A DNA stretch of 64,000 bases from Flavipsychrobacter sp. (GCA_031292525.1 JARLGY010000038.1:53379-117378); one strand, 5' to 3'; positions 16,917-25,433 are shown, numbered from the stretch's first letter. Notes: generated by a model not told the origin, from the sequence alone. Translations and numbers: made by a program.

Positions 16917-17909
16917 ATGCTTTCTTTAAATAATAGAATTGATTTGTTGGATAAGCTGGGTGCGTACATGCGCTCAGACGATGAACAGTGGGTTCAGGCG
17001 CAGTACCGTGCTATAAGTGCCAATGCATGGTTTACCCCCGATGCCGTAAAAAGCGCAGCCACCAGCATAGCCATTGATTTTTTGCAGCGCGATAAGCTGC
17101 AGGCCTGGGTGAGCAAGTATACATTACCAACTACTCCACGGCTGGTAGGTATTGTAATGGCGGGCAACATACCATTAGTGGGTTTTCATGATATGTTGTG
17201 TGGTTTTATATGTGGCCATAACCTGATGCTGAAATTATCTTCTAAAGACGAGGTATTGATGAAGCATCTGGTAGGAAAGTTGGCCGAATGGGAACCGCAG
17301 ATTGCAACACAGATACAGATATCTGAGATGCTGAAGGGCTGCGATGCCTATATTGCTACAGGCAGCAATAATACAGCCCGTTACTTTGAGCAGTACTTTG
17401 CTCGCTTCCCACACCTGATACGTAAGAACAGAACCTCTGTAGCTATACTCGACGGAACCGAGAGTGAAGAACAGTTGATCGCTTTAAGTGGGGATATTTT
17501 CTCGTACTTCGGCCTGGGTTGCCGTAATGTGACCCAACTGAACGTACCCCGTGGCTACGACCTCACAAAGCTAATAGATGTCTTTGATCGGTATAAGGAT
17601 GTGATCAACCATAACAAGTACAAGAACAACTTCGACTACTACCTGGCTATATACCTGCTGAACAAGGTGCCTTACCTCACCAATGAATCTATACTGTTGG
17701 TAGAGAATGAATTACCATTCTCTGCAGTTGCTGTGCTCCATTATAGGTATTATGATGATAAGGAAACCCTTGCGCAGAGCATGACAGGCCGCGATGATAT
17801 ACAGTGTATAGTAGGCAATGGCTACGTACCCTTTGGTGCTGCCCAGCGCCCGCAACTGGATGACTATCCGGATGGGGTGGATACTATGGCGTTTTTATGT
17901 GGGTTATAA
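16917..17909 (+). CDS. Acyl-CoA reductase, LuxC-like
   Basis: 330 residues from the ATG at 16917 (GTG and TTG lie just upstream). Relative of LuxC and aldehyde dehydrogenases: a nucleotide-binding N-terminal part (GIVMAGNIPLVGFHDMLCG, residues about 80-100, and LKLSSKDEVL) and the catalytic-cysteine loop SYFGLGCRNVTQL near residue 205. Such proteins reduce fatty acyl groups to aldehydes using NADPH; in Bacteroidota the substrate is not known to me. It is divergent from a low-potential ferredoxin, which could be a coincidence. A hairpin follows the stop. Confidence 0.85.
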   Translation: MLSLNNRIDLLDKLGAYMRSDDEQWVQAQYRAISANAWFTPDAVKSAATSIAIDFLQRDKLQAWVSKYTLPTTPRLVGIVMAGNIPLVGFHDMLCGFICGHNLMLKLSSKDEVLMKHLVGKLAEWEPQIATQIQISEMLKGCDAYIATGSNNTARYFEQYFARFPHLIRKNRTSVAILDGTESEEQLIALSGDIFSYFGLGCRNVTQLNVPRGYDLTKLIDVFDRYKDVINHNKYKNNFDYYLAIYLLNKVPYLTNESILLVENELPFSAVAVLHYRYYDDKETLAQSMTGRDDIQCIVGNGYVPFGAAQRPQLDDYPDGVDTMAFLCGL

Positions 17910-17911
17910 TA

Positions 17912-17945
17912 CCTCTTACAGCAAAAAGGAATTTGCTGTAAGAGG
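17912..17945. terminator. Hairpin between convergent genes
   Basis: Perfect 14-bp stem (17912-17925 with 17932-17945) and 6-nt loop directly after the acyl-CoA reductase stop and 3 bp before the end of the convergent lipoprotein gene. There is no long T run, so efficiency is uncertain. Confidence 0.6.
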
Positions 17946-17948
17946 ATA

Positions 17949-18353
17949 CTAATGCTTCTGCAGCTCTATTTTACTGATATTAGATAGTACTATCGGTTTG
18001 ATCTTGGCCTTAATGAGGGTTGAATTGCTACCGGTTACTGTGCTGTCTTTTAATAGCAACGTGCTGAAATAAAATGTTTTCTTCTTTCCGCTTTTCTGTG
18101 TGATCTTAACACTGGTGTGGCGGGTAACGGGTAGTTTGTATTCTTTATTATCCTTATCCAGCACTTGTATGGTACGCAAGTCGTTGCCGGTGACTGTAAA
18201 AGGAATAATAAGCGGAAATGCAACAAGTATGGTATGCTTTTGCTCTGGGTGTACCGCCTCAAACTGCTGTACCAAACTTTCAGGAGATATGTGATAGGTG
18301 GCGCAACTACTGAAAAGCAGGCACGCAAGTAAAAACAGTATATTTCTTCTCAT
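17949..18353 (-). CDS. Small lipoprotein of unknown function
   Basis: 134 residues from the ATG at 18353. This start is chosen because MRRNILFLLACLLFSSCATYH is a lipoprotein signal with a SSC lipobox (Cys at about residue 17), while the longer open frame upstream is not protein-like. The mature part is basic and beta-rich (HTILVAFPLIIPFTVTGND, then KSGKKKTFYFSTLLLKDSTV). No family recognised. Its neighbour on the same strand is a thioredoxin gene, about 90 bp upstream. Confidence 0.65.
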   Translation of the reverse strand: MRRNILFLLACLLFSSCATYHISPESLVQQFEAVHPEQKHTILVAFPLIIPFTVTGNDLRTIQVLDKDNKEYKLPVTRHTSVKITQKSGKKKTFYFSTLLLKDSTVTGSNSTLIKAKIKPIVLSNISKIELQKH

Positions 18354-18441
18354 CTGGAAAATTTGGGGCAAATGTAATAATATACATGATACACTTATTG
18401 AAGGGTTATAAGCAGTACCCCGACCAGTTGATATTACTTTA

Positions 18442-18771
18442 CTAAAAGCTGCCCTCCAATAGCTTTCTAACCTTCTTCTCATATACCGACTTCGGTGCTG
18501 CCCCCACCTGTTTATCCACAACCTTACCCTTAAGTATAAACAGTACGCATGGTAGGTTTGTAACACTGTAGTCGATAGATACCTTAGGGTTCTCATCAAC
18601 GTTTAACTTGCCAACATTTATGGTCCCTTCAAAGTCTTTTGCAAGCGCATCCATAACAGGGCCCAGTGCAATGCAAGGCGGGCACCATGTAGCCCAGAAA
18701 TCTATAATAGATAGTTTGCCGGAGCCTATTATCAATGTGTCGAAATTTGAATCTGTTAACGTTACTGACAT
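18442..18771 (-). CDS. trxA: Thioredoxin-like protein with WCPPC active site
   Basis: 109-residue cytoplasmic thioredoxin-fold protein that should carry out dithiol-disulfide exchange. The start, length and DFWATWC and KLNVDENPKVSIDYSV segments match thioredoxin. The active site is C30-P-P-C33 instead of the usual C-G-P-C, and the loop before the cis-proline reads NLPC rather than IPT. CPPC is typical of TlpA/ResA-type proteins, so the redox potential probably differs from that of the main thioredoxin. The gene is divergent from an HxlR regulator. Confidence 0.85.
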   Translation of the reverse strand: MSVTLTDSNFDTLIIGSGKLSIIDFWATWCPPCIALGPVMDALAKDFEGTINVGKLNVDENPKVSIDYSVTNLPCVLFILKGKVVDKQVGAAPKSVYEKKVRKLLEGSF

Positions 18772-18923
18772 TTTTTGTTGTTTTTGCTGCTGTTTAATGA
18801 TTCAAAATTACCTCATCCATTTAGCCATATGCCACAGCTTCCTCTTTGTAAATTAGTTTCCTGCAGGGAAGTGATTGATACAATGCTTTCTGATAAATTT
18901 GTACAATAGCATAACCTGATAAT

Positions 18924-19289
18924 GTGAGAAAAAAAGAACCCATTGTACTTGATAGTGCATGCACAAAAGATGATGAACTGATTGCCGCCATGGATACAAT
19001 TGCAATTCTCAGTGGCAAATGGAAGATACAGCTCATTACAACGCTCAACTGTGGTGGCGCTTTGCAGTTTATGGAAATATTACGTTTACTTGATGGCATA
19101 GGTACTAAAATGCTCTCAAAAGAACTGCACGATCTGGAAATGAATTTGCTGGTAAAAAGAGCAGTAATGGAAACAACACAGACTACCGTGAAATATGAAC
19201 TAACTCCTCATGGCCGCACGCTGGAACGTATTATAAACGAAATGCGTATATGGGGTCGTTCTCACAGGAAAGTGGTAATTGGCAGGTAG
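18924..19289 (+). CDS. HxlR-family transcriptional regulator
   Basis: 121-residue winged-helix DNA-binding protein. Family features: CTKDDELIAAMDTIAILSGK with the WKIQLITTL helix, GTKMLSKELHDLEMNLLVKR (recognition region) and VKYELTPHGRTLERII (wing). The start is GTG. A Cys near the N-terminus (SACTKDD) is often redox- or aldehyde-responsive in this family. The convergent MFS transporter gene is 26 bp away and a thioredoxin gene is divergent; either could be a target, but no operator is evident. Confidence 0.9.
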   Translation: MRKKEPIVLDSACTKDDELIAAMDTIAILSGKWKIQLITTLNCGGALQFMEILRLLDGIGTKMLSKELHDLEMNLLVKRAVMETTQTTVKYELTPHGRTLERIINEMRIWGRSHRKVVIGR

Positions 19290-19315
19290 AGTAGTAGCGT
19301 TTGTTTTAAAATTAG

Positions 19316-20596
19316 CTACTCATGCTCGACTATTATTTCTTGGGTTTCCTTCGTTTCCACGTCTTTTAAGATAATATTGTTACCTCTTTTGGTGAGCACG
19401 CCCATAAAACCCAACGCCACTACAAGCCCTATTATCCCAGTACTTAGTACTGTTGCAGGAGCGCCGATATGCTCTGATATGGCACCTACCAATAAGCTAC
19501 CGAGTGGCATCATACCAAAGATGGCCATAAGTAAAATGCCTATAACCCGCCCTCTCATTTGGGGCGCAGATTCAGACTGAACAACGATATTGCAAACGGT
19601 AAACTGTGCAACCGCACCAAAGCCTATTAAAACCGCAAAGAACATGGCTAATGAGAAGTTTGTTATTTGTGAAAAACAAATGAGTCCTACACCCATAATA
19701 ATGGTACTGACCAACAAGATTTTTCTCAAATGTGCACCGGGTTTTCGCGAAGCAAGGAAAATAGTGCCGGTTACAGCGCCCACACCAACAAAACTGTTGA
19801 TATACCCAAATGTGGAAGCATCGCCTTTAAAGATATCCTTGGCAAATATGGGCAGGACTGTATTGTAAGGTAGCACCAGTAAACTGACAACAGCAAGCAT
19901 CAATATGATAAGGCCGAGACTGGATGTCTTTTTCAGGTAGCTGAAGCCTTCAATAAATTCTGCCATTACCTTCTTCTCCGGTTTCTTTTGCTGGTGAGCA
20001 GGTAATTTCATGAGGAACAGCGAAATGATGACCGCACCAAAACTAGCTGCATTGATAAGGAAGCATACTGCTGCACCAAACACACTCAGTACAATGCCGG
20101 ATAGTGCCGGGCCCAGCAGCTGTGCCAGGCTTGCCGTTGCTGTGGTGAGGGATAAAGCATTCGATAGATCGGCCTGGTCTGTAACTACTTCATGTATCAA
20201 AGCCTGTCTCGCAGGTACGTCAAAGGCATTGATGATACCCAGAATAACACTTAGGGCAAGTATGGCCCACACTGCCGTATGGCCCGTATATACGAGGATG
20301 GCCAACATCACCGCCTGGATCATAGAGGTGATCTGGGTAATCTTAATGATGCGATAACGGTTGTAACGGTCGGCAGCAACACCACCAAGTATGGAAAATA
20401 AAAATGAAGGGAACTGCTCGGCAAAAATAGTTGCACCCAATAAAAAAGCAGAATGCGTGATAGAATACACTACCCATACTACAGCCGTGCGCTGCATCCA
20501 TGTACCAAACTGCGAGACAGCCCTGCCAATAAAATAAAGTGTGTAATTAGAACTCCGGAATGCCCTGAACAAATTCAACTCACTAACTTTTTTCAT
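19316..20596 (-). CDS. MFS transporter (EntS-like)
   Basis: Inner-membrane major-facilitator protein of 426 residues with about twelve hydrophobic helices. The start FRAFRSSNYTLYFIGRAVSQ followed by TWMQRTAVVWVVYSITHSA, the GGVAADRYNRYRIIKITQ loop and FDVPARQALIHEVV are typical of the MFS_3 / enterobactin-exporter-like group, so export of a siderophore, drug or other small molecule is likely; the substrate cannot be predicted. A hydrophilic tail (VETKETQEIIVEHE) ends the protein. Convergent with the HxlR regulator gene. Confidence 0.9.
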   Translation of the reverse strand: MKKVSELNLFRAFRSSNYTLYFIGRAVSQFGTWMQRTAVVWVVYSITHSAFLLGATIFAEQFPSFLFSILGGVAADRYNRYRIIKITQITSMIQAVMLAILVYTGHTAVWAILALSVILGIINAFDVPARQALIHEVVTDQADLSNALSLTTATASLAQLLGPALSGIVLSVFGAAVCFLINAASFGAVIISLFLMKLPAHQQKKPEKKVMAEFIEGFSYLKKTSSLGLIILMLAVVSLLVLPYNTVLPIFAKDIFKGDASTFGYINSFVGVGAVTGTIFLASRKPGAHLRKILLVSTIIMGVGLICFSQITNFSLAMFFAVLIGFGAVAQFTVCNIVVQSESAPQMRGRVIGILLMAIFGMMPLGSLLVGAISEHIGAPATVLSTGIIGLVVALGFMGVLTKRGNNIILKDVETKETQEIIVEHE

Positions 20597-20986
20597 CGCA
20601 GCAACTTATTTAACCCAACTATAAGCTGCGATTATACACATTAATTTTAAGAGAAAGATTGAAAATAATTCTTGATGTATTGCACACTAGAACAACAAGC
20701 TTTTACGGAAGCAGATGCTTCTTGATGTATGATGGAAACGGGGCTTTGAACACTAGGCGCATTCCGTTGTCCATTGGTAAATGATATGTTCAATCTTTAT
20801 TTTGCCAATGAACAAAATATAATACCGAGTGTAGATGAATCGCCCATTTTATTTTATATAAACTTGATATAAAACCCGTTACATGTTGAATAAATATCTA
20901 TTTTACTTATTCAGTAAAATTGTAATTATGTGATTTTTTACCTTCAAATAATATTTGTAACATTGTTTTAACAAAAACAACGTTAC
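20597..20986. other. 390-bp intergenic region, no gene seen
   Basis: AT-rich spacer between divergent genes, so it must hold both promoters. A 12-bp motif TTCTTGATGTAT occurs twice, about 50 bp apart (near 20669 and 20720). I see no open frame, tRNA or riboswitch pattern. The 60 bp before 20987 are very AT-rich, as expected of a promoter. Confidence 0.5.
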
Positions 20987-21709
20987 ATGAAAAAAATACT
21001 ATCAGTAATTGCGTTGATCGCCCTTAGCTGCGGAGCAGTTAAGGCGCAGATTCACCCCTACAGCGATACGGTATATATATCGTATAGTTCGCCGGCAACT
21101 TATCCTGATCCCATTACACCATTGGGAGGATCCTCTACTTTGCACTGGTCCGTAGGTGCTACCACTTTTCCGGTAGACTGGCTGCCATTAACCACACTTT
21201 GCGACAATCGTTTTTGCTACCTCACCCACACGCTTATCCGTTCCAACAATCCTGCGCCTGTTAGTGCTCCATATCTCGCCAACGTAGCTGGTATTTTTTC
21301 ACTGTCTTTAGATCTTACCACTGCTGCTACTTATGGTCAGTACTATCTTACTGTAGATTTTTATGATCCAGCAAATGCAGCTAATACATTTAGCGAAACT
21401 TACATTGTTGCTTACAATGGATCGGATAATAATCCACCCAAAAAAGAGGCCGGTGTGAGCGCTCTTGTTGCCAACGATATTTCGGTTTACCCCAACCCCG
21501 CAAGTAATGATCTGGCTGTTACGGTCCCCGATATAACAGATGTTACCTCAATATCTATATGTGATATTTACGGCAGGCAGATACAACAGCAGACGGTCAA
21601 CAACAGCGTTAGCCACCTCGATGTTAGCAGCCTAAGCTCCGGTACCTACTTTATACAAATACACATGAGCAACAATAATTCTATCACCAAAAAGTTCATC
21701 CGCCTTTAA
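20987..21709 (+). CDS. Secreted protein with T9SS sorting domain
   Basis: 240 residues: signal peptide (ends VKAQ), a beta-rich domain of about 130 residues of unknown function (ITPLGGSSTLHWSVG, LTTLCDNRFCYLTHTL with two close cysteines, then YYLTVDFYDPANAANTFSETY), a short linker (NNPPKKEAGVS) and a C-terminal T9SS sorting domain from about 165 (VYPNPASNDLAVTVPDITDV, SSGTYFIQIHM, final KKFIRL). It should be exported to the surface. The next gene starts 11 bp downstream, so the two are probably co-transcribed and may act together. Confidence 0.78.
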   Translation: MKKILSVIALIALSCGAVKAQIHPYSDTVYISYSSPATYPDPITPLGGSSTLHWSVGATTFPVDWLPLTTLCDNRFCYLTHTLIRSNNPAPVSAPYLANVAGIFSLSLDLTTAATYGQYYLTVDFYDPANAANTFSETYIVAYNGSDNNPPKKEAGVSALVANDISVYPNPASNDLAVTVPDITDVTSISICDIYGRQIQQQTVNNSVSHLDVSSLSSGTYFIQIHMSNNNSITKKFIRL

Positions 21710-21720
21710 AAATATAAGAC

Positions 21721-22671
21721 ATGAGAAAGCTAATTATTTTATTGATGATCTTTTGCGTGTGTAACACCTCATCATCAGCCAAAGACGAATGTTTCTGCTG
21801 GCCATCGCCACATGTGCTTATACCTGCCGGAGGCGATACAAGGGTAGGTTGGATCAATATATACAACCCACCGGCTTGGGCACCAGGTGCAATTCCGGCA
21901 TATTCCTTAGTATATGATTATAATACAACAACCTTTACTTTAGGAGACAGGGTATTGAATACCTCTGGCCTCGCTGGCCTTCCTGTTCATTTCCCGGGTG
22001 CTACTTCTCTTTCAGGTATATCGCAATGTCCCAATTGTACTGTGCCGGGCAGCAATTTGTGCTTTAGCAGTACCTATACACTTGCTGGCGTTAAAAAGCA
22101 TTATATTCTGTCAGCTAACGAGGCTACACCAGGCACAGACTACACGGTAACAAACGTGCTCGTTGTTACAGCAAGTTTTGCACCTGCCGCATCAGGTTGG
22201 ACCCTTAACCATATAGAGGCGTCATCCGGTATTATGTATGGACTTTTCACAAATGGCTCCAGCACTTATTTTGCTTCTATCGATATGACAACTGGTGTGG
22301 CAACAAGCTTGCACTACTTTGCTACATGTGTAGATGGACTTGACTTTTCGTATTACTATGGTATCAATTATGCCTACTTGCTCGAGTCAACAAGTTCAAC
22401 CATTGTTACATATGATATAACCACATCAACAATAGTCACCAGTGCCAGCTATGTTTTTCCTTCGGGGGGCGGCTGTGGAGGTTTGAGCCTCTATAGCGGG
22501 TTCCTCTTCAATGACTATGCATCGGGAACAGGCCTGTACGTTTACAATAATAATATGTACCAGGTCAGTTCCGCTACCCCGGTCGCTACCTCTATGTACG
22601 AGATAGATGACATGACCACATTCGGGGCTCCAATGTCTCTTTCTATGATGGTAGTTGACGCATGTCGTTAG
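21721..22671 (+). CDS. Secreted hypothetical protein
   Basis: 316 residues with a signal peptide (MRKLIILLMIFCVCNTSSSA) and a beta-rich mature part with repeated short motifs (GGDTRVGWINIYNP, LHYFATCVDGLDFSYYYG, TYDITTSTIVTSASY), suggestive of a beta-propeller-like surface protein. Unlike its upstream partner it has no T9SS sorting domain at the C-terminus (ends MVVDACR). Five cysteines lie in the first 20 and in the 95-115 region. I do not recognise a family. A strong terminator follows. Confidence 0.68.
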   Translation: MRKLIILLMIFCVCNTSSSAKDECFCWPSPHVLIPAGGDTRVGWINIYNPPAWAPGAIPAYSLVYDYNTTTFTLGDRVLNTSGLAGLPVHFPGATSLSGISQCPNCTVPGSNLCFSSTYTLAGVKKHYILSANEATPGTDYTVTNVLVVTASFAPAASGWTLNHIEASSGIMYGLFTNGSSTYFASIDMTTGVATSLHYFATCVDGLDFSYYYGINYAYLLESTSSTIVTYDITTSTIVTSASYVFPSGGGCGGLSLYSGFLFNDYASGTGLYVYNNNMYQVSSATPVATSMYEIDDMTTFGAPMSLSMMVVDACR

Positions 22672-22707
22672 GTATTTCATAGTGAAATAACATTGATTAT
22701 ATCTTAG

Positions 22708-22736
22708 AAAACGCAAGCCAACAGCTTGCGTTTTTT
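22708..22736 (+). terminator. Rho-independent terminator
   Basis: An 11-bp perfect stem (22708-22718 with 22724-22734) and a 5-nt loop ending in a run of six T, 36 bp past the stop of the secreted-protein pair. Confidence 0.85.
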
Positions 22737-22822
22737 ATTGTTGTAAACACCCGATATTTTCCAGAACAAGCGCTGATTATGGGACAAATACCAACAACCC
22801 ATAAAGGTGTTATTTTTGTTCC

Positions 22823-24124
22823 ATGCAAACCCTGTTACAATTACAAAGCGGAGCACTTAAAGGCACAGTTTCTCTGAAACTCTCAGAAGGACTTGCTCAT
22901 TTCCCGAGAGAGATATTTGAACTTGCAGATACACTGGAGGTGCTTGATCTTTCACGCAACGAACTGCAGGAGTTGCCGGCCGATTTTGGCAGGTTAAAAA
23001 AACTGAAGATCCTCTTTTGCTCAGATAACCTTTTTACGGTATTACCAGAAGTCCTGGCCGATTGCCCTTTATTGGATATGGTGGGTTTTAAAGCCAACAA
23101 AATAGAAACCATACCTCCACGCTCGCTTAACCCCCATCTGCGTTGGCTCATCCTTACCAACAACTATATAACAGAATTACCCAAGGAGATAGGCCTTTGC
23201 TCGCGCATGCAAAAGCTGGCGCTGGCTGGTAATCAACTAAGCTCATTGCCCCAGGAGCTAAGCAATTGCCGTAATCTATCGCTCCTGCGTATCTCTGCAA
23301 ACAGGCTAAAGCAATTGCCCGATTGGCTGCTGTCTATGCCTAAGCTATCGTGGCTGGCATTTTCGGGCAACGAGTTTAGTGTAAGTCATGCTACCACCCC
23401 TCCTCAATTTATTGACTGGCGCGAGCTGGATATTCAGCATGTGCTGGGCGAAGGGGCATCGGGTATCATCTATAAAGGAGTCTGGAACCGTTACGGTGAA
23501 ACAAAAGACGTAGCCGTTAAGATATTTAAAGGTGCTGTAACCAGCGATGGGCTGCCTGAAGATGAAATGGATACATTTATTACCGCAGGTGTTCATCCCG
23601 GGTTGGTACAACTTATTGGGCAGATCGCCGGCCACTCTGAGGAGAAAAAAGGTTTGGTTATGGAGCTGATTGCTGAGCGTTTTTATAACCTGGGCAAACC
23701 TCCAAATTTTGATAGCTGTACCCGCGATGTTTTTACAGATGGAATGAAGATCACAATAGGGCAAGCATTAAAGATTGCAACCACCATTGCTTCTGTAGCC
23801 GGTCAGTTGCATAGCAATGGTATTCTGCATGGCGACTTGTATGCCCACAATACTTTAATAGATGATAAAGGCAATACCTTGTTTGGCGATTTTGGGGCAG
23901 CGTCTTTTTATGAGAGGGAAGATGCAAAGGTCGCGTCTGCATTAGAGCGGATAGAGGTAAGTGCACTTGGTCACCTGCTCGATGATTTGATCTTTTTATG
24001 TAACGAAACAGGGGCGCATCCAACCATAGCAAAACTTAAAATGCTCAGGGATATATCTACAGCGCCAGATGTATCATCGCGTCCGAACTTTCATTTTTTA
24101 CATGGTGAATTAATGAACCTTTAA
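22823..24124 (+). CDS. Leucine-rich-repeat protein kinase
   Basis: 433-residue fusion of about six leucine-rich repeats (residues 20-190; repeats such as LEVLDLSRNELQELP and MQKLALAGNQLSSLP) with a eukaryotic-like Ser/Thr/Tyr kinase domain (200-433). Kinase motifs are complete: glycine loop GEGASG (209-214), VAVK with Lys233, HGDLYAHN with catalytic Asp338 and Asn343, and GDFG with Asp356. The usual HRD arginine is Gly (HGD), as in kinases not needing activation-loop phosphorylation. No signal peptide or membrane helix, so it is cytoplasmic. Substrates are unknown; the repeats probably bind a partner protein. Similar LRR-kinases exist in scattered bacteria and may have spread by transfer. Confidence 0.88.
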   Translation: MQTLLQLQSGALKGTVSLKLSEGLAHFPREIFELADTLEVLDLSRNELQELPADFGRLKKLKILFCSDNLFTVLPEVLADCPLLDMVGFKANKIETIPPRSLNPHLRWLILTNNYITELPKEIGLCSRMQKLALAGNQLSSLPQELSNCRNLSLLRISANRLKQLPDWLLSMPKLSWLAFSGNEFSVSHATTPPQFIDWRELDIQHVLGEGASGIIYKGVWNRYGETKDVAVKIFKGAVTSDGLPEDEMDTFITAGVHPGLVQLIGQIAGHSEEKKGLVMELIAERFYNLGKPPNFDSCTRDVFTDGMKITIGQALKIATTIASVAGQLHSNGILHGDLYAHNTLIDDKGNTLFGDFGAASFYEREDAKVASALERIEVSALGHLLDDLIFLCNETGAHPTIAKLKMLRDISTAPDVSSRPNFHFLHGELMNL

Positions 24125-24210
24125 GGCAGGGCGCATGTGCCCCTCTTGAATGTCGTTTTCACCCCCTGTTGGGGCTGATAAGGTTCACTAGCTTTACAAA
24201 AAAAAGGATC

Positions 24211-24777
24211 ATGCGAAAAATCATAGTGAGCGAATTCATCACCCTCGATGGTGTTATGGAAGCGCCCGGCGGCAACGAAACCCCACACCCTCATGGCGGT
24301 TGGCAGTCTAAGTATCGCTCTCCTGAAACCGGTAAGTACAAAATAGATGAGCTGGCCAGCGTGGATGCCTTGCTATTGGGCAGAAAAACCTACGAGGCAT
24401 TTGCAGTATACTGGCCTGGCCATGTCGGCCCTGAGTTCGCCGACCCCATTAACCGTTTGCCCAAATATGTTGTGTCCCACAGCTTGCAAAAGGTGGAGTG
24501 GAACAACACCTATATCCTTCGCGATGTGGCCAAAGACGTTGCTGCACTGAAGCAGACCGATGGTGGTGATATCCTGGTATATGGGAGCGCCACCCTCGTC
24601 AAGGCGCTGCTTCACTACGACCTCATAGACGAGTTGCGACTGATGATGTTTCCCCTCTCTATCGGTGGGGGAATAAGGATTTTCGATGACAATCGGGAAC
24701 TAAAGAAGTTCGAGCTCAAAAACTCGCGTGCCACCGACAATGGCGTTCTTATTCTTGAATATCACCCGATACGTTGA
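24211..24777 (+). CDS. Dihydrofolate-reductase-like (RibD C-terminal domain) protein
   Basis: 188 residues from the ATG at 24211. RibD_C / DHFR-fold protein: VSEFITLDGVMEAPGG start, DALLLGRKTYEAFAVYWPG, YVVSHSLQKVEW, GDILVYGSATLVKALLHYDLIDEL and FPLSIGGGIRIF. These stand-alone proteins bind NADPH and are reductases of unknown substrate; it is not the riboflavin enzyme, which is at 42 kb. Codon use is visibly richer in G and C than in the surrounding genes, which suggests acquisition by transfer. Confidence 0.88.
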   Translation: MRKIIVSEFITLDGVMEAPGGNETPHPHGGWQSKYRSPETGKYKIDELASVDALLLGRKTYEAFAVYWPGHVGPEFADPINRLPKYVVSHSLQKVEWNNTYILRDVAKDVAALKQTDGGDILVYGSATLVKALLHYDLIDELRLMMFPLSIGGGIRIFDDNRELKKFELKNSRATDNGVLILEYHPIR

Positions 24778-24796
24778 GCCAGCCCCGAGTAGGGGT

Positions 24797-25051
24797 TTAG
24801 CACTTTCGGCTGCCTTTTGGAACATACGGAAAAACGGGTGATATCTTGTTGATGTCCCTGATCTTGTTTGCAATCAGCCAATCATGAAAGGTGAGCGAAT
24901 TTTCAGGGTGATGATGGATGACCTCGCCATTTTTAAGCGCAATAATAAAGTAATGCAGCTCTGCAAGATAGGCTGATAATTCACCTGCATGGTATGGGAA
25001 ACCGGGGTATGTGCTGAACTCTTTCTTTTTTTTTTTGTTAAATGGCCACAT
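24797..25051 (-). CDS. Small hypothetical protein
   Basis: 84 residues: a Lys-rich start (MWPFNKKKKKEF) and a compact alpha/beta body with YHAGELSAYLAELHYFIIAL and HHHPENSLTFHDWLIANKI. No signal or membrane segment. The gene is divergent from an XRE regulator and shares with it a 118-bp region containing a perfect palindrome, so it may be a target of that regulator. Family unknown. Confidence 0.5.
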   Translation of the reverse strand: MWPFNKKKKKEFSTYPGFPYHAGELSAYLAELHYFIIALKNGEVIHHHPENSLTFHDWLIANKIRDINKISPVFPYVPKGSRKC

Positions 25052-25138
25052 AGTTATTGGTTTAGGTGTGTTTATGTCTATATGATTTTGGATGCATTAG
25101 CGTGTTTAGCATGGCAAAGTTATATAAACATAATAAAT

Positions 25139-25156
25139 AGTCACCTATAGGTGACT
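25139..25156. promoter_or_regulatory. Perfect 18-bp palindrome, candidate operator
   Basis: AGTCACCTATAGGTGACT is self-complementary over its whole length: two AGTCACC half-sites separated by TATA. It lies 14 bp before the XRE-type regulator gene and between divergent genes, as expected for an autoregulatory operator. It could alternatively fold as a short hairpin, since it is followed by a T run. Confidence 0.55.
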
Positions 25157-25169
25157 GGCTATTTTTTTA

Positions 25170-25433
25170 ATGATTAATACTTTACTCCGATTAACAAACA
25201 GTTTGATGATTTCGGAGATAGATAAGTATGTGATCGGGAAGGTGAAAGAAAGAAGATTACAGCAGGGACTTTCTCAGTCACAACTTGCATTTGAACTGGA
25301 TGTGCCTACTAGCTTTATAGCTATGATAGAAAGTGGGCAGTACAATAAAAAATATAACGTCACCCACATCAATAATTTAGCCAAGGCACTTAACTGCAGC
25401 CCGAAAGATTTTATGCCTGAAACTGCGTTTTAA
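25170..25433 (+). CDS. XRE-family (Cro/CI-type HTH) regulator
   Basis: 87 residues (75 if translation starts at the ATG at 25206, which would remove the hydrophobic preface LLRLTNSLMI). The Cro/CI helix-turn-helix is clear: KVKERRLQQGLSQSQLAFEL, DVPTSFIAMIESGQ, then INNLAKALNCSPKDFMP. Being a single short DNA-binding domain, it resembles autoregulated controllers of phage, toxin-antitoxin or restriction-modification modules, but none of these partners is next to it. A perfect palindrome directly upstream is a likely binding site. Confidence 0.85.
   Translation: MINTLLRLTNSLMISEIDKYVIGKVKERRLQQGLSQSQLAFELDVPTSFIAMIESGQYNKKYNVTHINNLAKALNCSPKDFMPETAF

Noticed and set aside
16502..17909. Luminescence-type lux operon from the LuxC-like gene
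   Set aside because: No luxD, luxA, luxB or luxE is present; LuxC-like reductases are widespread in non-luminous Bacteroidota.
25170..25433. Toxin-antitoxin or restriction-modification module around the XRE regulator
   Set aside because: Neither neighbour resembles a toxin, methylase or nuclease; the 84-residue divergent gene has no matching motif.
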